DNA of 64,000 nucleotides from Melieria omissa (Eukaryota > Arthropoda > Insecta > Diptera > Ulidiidae). Position numbers and translations under genes: made by a program. This document shows positions 62,801-64,000 of this stretch, piece after piece. The notes under the pieces were generated by a model that did no database searches, was not told the DNA's origin, and worked only from the letters and a program-made list of their open reading frames with translations. The DNA lies in NCBI GenBank assembly GCA_963971225.1, contig OZ020267.1, positions 122,629,891-122,693,890 of the forward strand, given 5' to 3'. How positions within the stretch are numbered: the first letter of the stretch is position 1; each line of letters starts with the position of its first letter.

Positions 62801-63436
62801 CGCCGTTAGCGGTTTACTGCAATTGGTTCCATGCTTGCACCTCTTCTGTTGTAGGTGATTGGTTATGCGACTGTGTTCACCACATTCATAATACAGCCAA
62901 TTGTGCGCTGCATGTGCAAAAAGATGGATGGACTCTTCAAGCTGATTGTTTGCGACATTTACTATTTCTTAATATTCTTCGGCGCCGTTAATGCATGGCG
63001 CGGAATCTGGAATCTCTTGGATATATATTTGTACCCAGGTGAAGTCTTCTTTTTTACGTCTTGAACGAATTTGCATCGTCTTTAACATTGAATATTTACA
63101 GACGATAAAATACTGAGTTACTGGCTAACTCACCTTATACCATTTCTAATACTCGCCGCGCTCAAGTGCTCCAACTCGATATTGGTGCGAGGCGTGTTCA
63201 TCGATGCGGATGGCACACCCGACGACTGTGTCGAGGTTCCCATCAGCTACGTCAAACTGCATTTTCAACGCGAGCGATCGAAGAAAATATTTTGCCACCT
63301 GCATCAGCATCAGCAGCATCAGCAGCACCATCTCGCAAGGAATATGGACAAGGAGGCTCAGATGAACCTTATCGAAAAGACCGACAAAGTAGAGGTGAAG
63401 ATCCAGAGCGGCATGGATGCAACGCAAATCGTGTAG
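59882..63436 (+). CDS. fusl: Fuseless-type multi-pass presynaptic membrane protein
   Basis: In Drosophila, fuseless is a predicted eight-pass protein needed for presynaptic calcium channel organisation. Exons 59882..60475, 62637..62789, 62855..63038 and 63102..63436 join in frame to 421 residues; introns are 2161, 65 and 63 bp. The first ATG after an in-frame open region was taken as start. Four membrane modules each end in a WRGxW motif at residues 61-65 (YWRGTWELM), 134-138 (MWRGSWVLC), 225-229 (AWRGLWGIM) and 297-301 (AWRGIWNLL). Three are followed by FP or YP. Hydrophobic helices flank each. Spacings of 73 and 72 within each half and 91 between halves suggest an internal duplication. The C-terminus is cytosolic-like, with a His/Gln run (HLHQHQQHQQHH) at about 380-391 and a basic-acidic tail. 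The first intron holds two repeat elements. Confidence 0.9.
60574..60859. repeat. Minisatellite bounded by 19-bp inverted repeats, in fusl intron 1
   Basis: TCTACACCTTTTCAACCTC at 60574-60592 and its exact inverse at 60841-60859. Between them are about six diverged tandem units of about 41 bp built from TAATGAGAATGCGTAAATTC and TAATGAGAAATATAAATTCG. Tandem arrays inside short inverted repeats occur in some Helitron/Helentron-derived and other non-autonomous elements. Confidence 0.75.
61294..61797. mobile_element. 504-bp TTAA-flanked piggyBac-type MITE in fusl intron 1
   Basis: TTAA at 61294-61297 and 61794-61797; inverted ends CCCATTGCTGCC, extending with partial match to GGGTA. No coding capacity. 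Confidence 0.8.
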
Positions 63437-63823
63437 AGCAACAAACGCGGCGGCGTGCTGCAACAGCAATCGGAGCCAGAAGCGGAGCGTTCTTTGAAAA
63501 ATACTTAATTCGAGCACAATATAAACTAGATTAGAACTACAAACTAGACTTATGTATGTATGTAAATGTACTCATTCGATAAGGTTTGCAGAAGTGTACG
63601 ATACGCCAAAAGTAAACGGCAAGCTTCGAAATTAAGCTGCCCACATGATTAAAAGATATTTTATTTAAATGTTTTATTAATAAGTAAAATGTACATATTA
63701 AATCGATTAAGCTGTTGAATTGGAGTTCATGCACATAGTTAAACACCTACGCGCATCACATTCTTTATGGGAAGTGCTCAAGCTCCAAACCCATGCAGAC
63801 CAAAAGAAATGAAATAAGTTAGA

Positions 63824-63838
63824 AATAAATCAAATAAA
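63824..63838 (+). terminator. Candidate poly(A) signals of fusl
   Basis: Two AATAAA motifs at 63824-63829 and 63833-63838, about 390 bp after the fusl stop; 63437-63823 has no other feature and is likely 3' UTR. Confidence 0.45.
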
Positions 63839-64000
63839 ACCTGTGCCGCCCTTCAGTGCCATTTTACGATAATGAGAGACTTTTGTTGCGTATTAAAACT
63901 GCAAATACAAAGCATATTTATTTACACATTTAAATGTATTGTTGTTGAGTTTGCTTTCTCATTCGAGCAATCAAAATTCATGGGGTATCGGAGCATCCCG

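Noticed and set aside
1..64000. CRISPR arrays, bacterial operons, phage or plasmid genes
   Set aside because: None seen; spliced genes and eukaryotic transposons throughout show insect nuclear DNA.

Overview
This is nuclear DNA from an insect, almost certainly a higher fly and probably a tephritid-like fruit fly. The genome is AT-rich, introns are mostly 55-95 bp with GT/AG ends, and four conserved dipteran genes sit in a sea of transposon relics. No bacterial operons, rRNA or tRNA genes or CRISPR arrays are visible.

Layout, all protein genes on the plus strand. (1) 1-1339: the last three exons of the mitochondrial RNA polymerase (POLRMT) gene, with all four catalytic residues present. (2) 4015-6007: a complete four-exon RTN4IP1-like mitochondrial NADPH oxidoreductase gene. 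(3) 11455-12180: a small three-exon gene, reconstructed here, for a 204-residue protein with a linker-histone-like winged helix and an arginine-rich, protamine-like tail; this is the most interesting unrecognised gene in the window. (4) 24850-32410: a complete five-exon cytosolic fatty acid synthase (FASN1-type, 2415 residues, KS-MAT-DH-ER-KR-ACP-TE), with a likely TATA promoter near 16835 and a long 5' intron. (5) 59882-63436: a four-exon fuseless (fusl)-type multi-pass membrane protein, preceded at 58837-59457 by exon-like coding segments that may be a separate upstream reading frame.

Between the genes the DNA is dominated by mobile elements, many with exact ends and target duplications. 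They include two RNase H-bearing LINE relics, SINEs that share their 3' tail with one of those LINEs, a second tRNA-derived SINE family, a Tc1-like relic, two mariner relics, a nearly intact DD37E Tc1/mariner-superfamily element, a hobo-like hAT element with an 8-bp duplication, and three loci of a small hAT MITE (one carrying a nested insertion, one reduced to 26 bp). There are also several TTAA-flanked piggyBac-type miniature elements and other inverted-repeat elements.

Four of the five genes point to housekeeping metabolism and mitochondria (transcription of mtDNA, a mitochondrial oxidoreductase, fatty acid synthesis) or to synaptic function (fusl). They are neighbours rather than an operon. 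The small winged-helix gene looks like a lineage-restricted chromatin protein, possibly of the male germ line; that role is inference.
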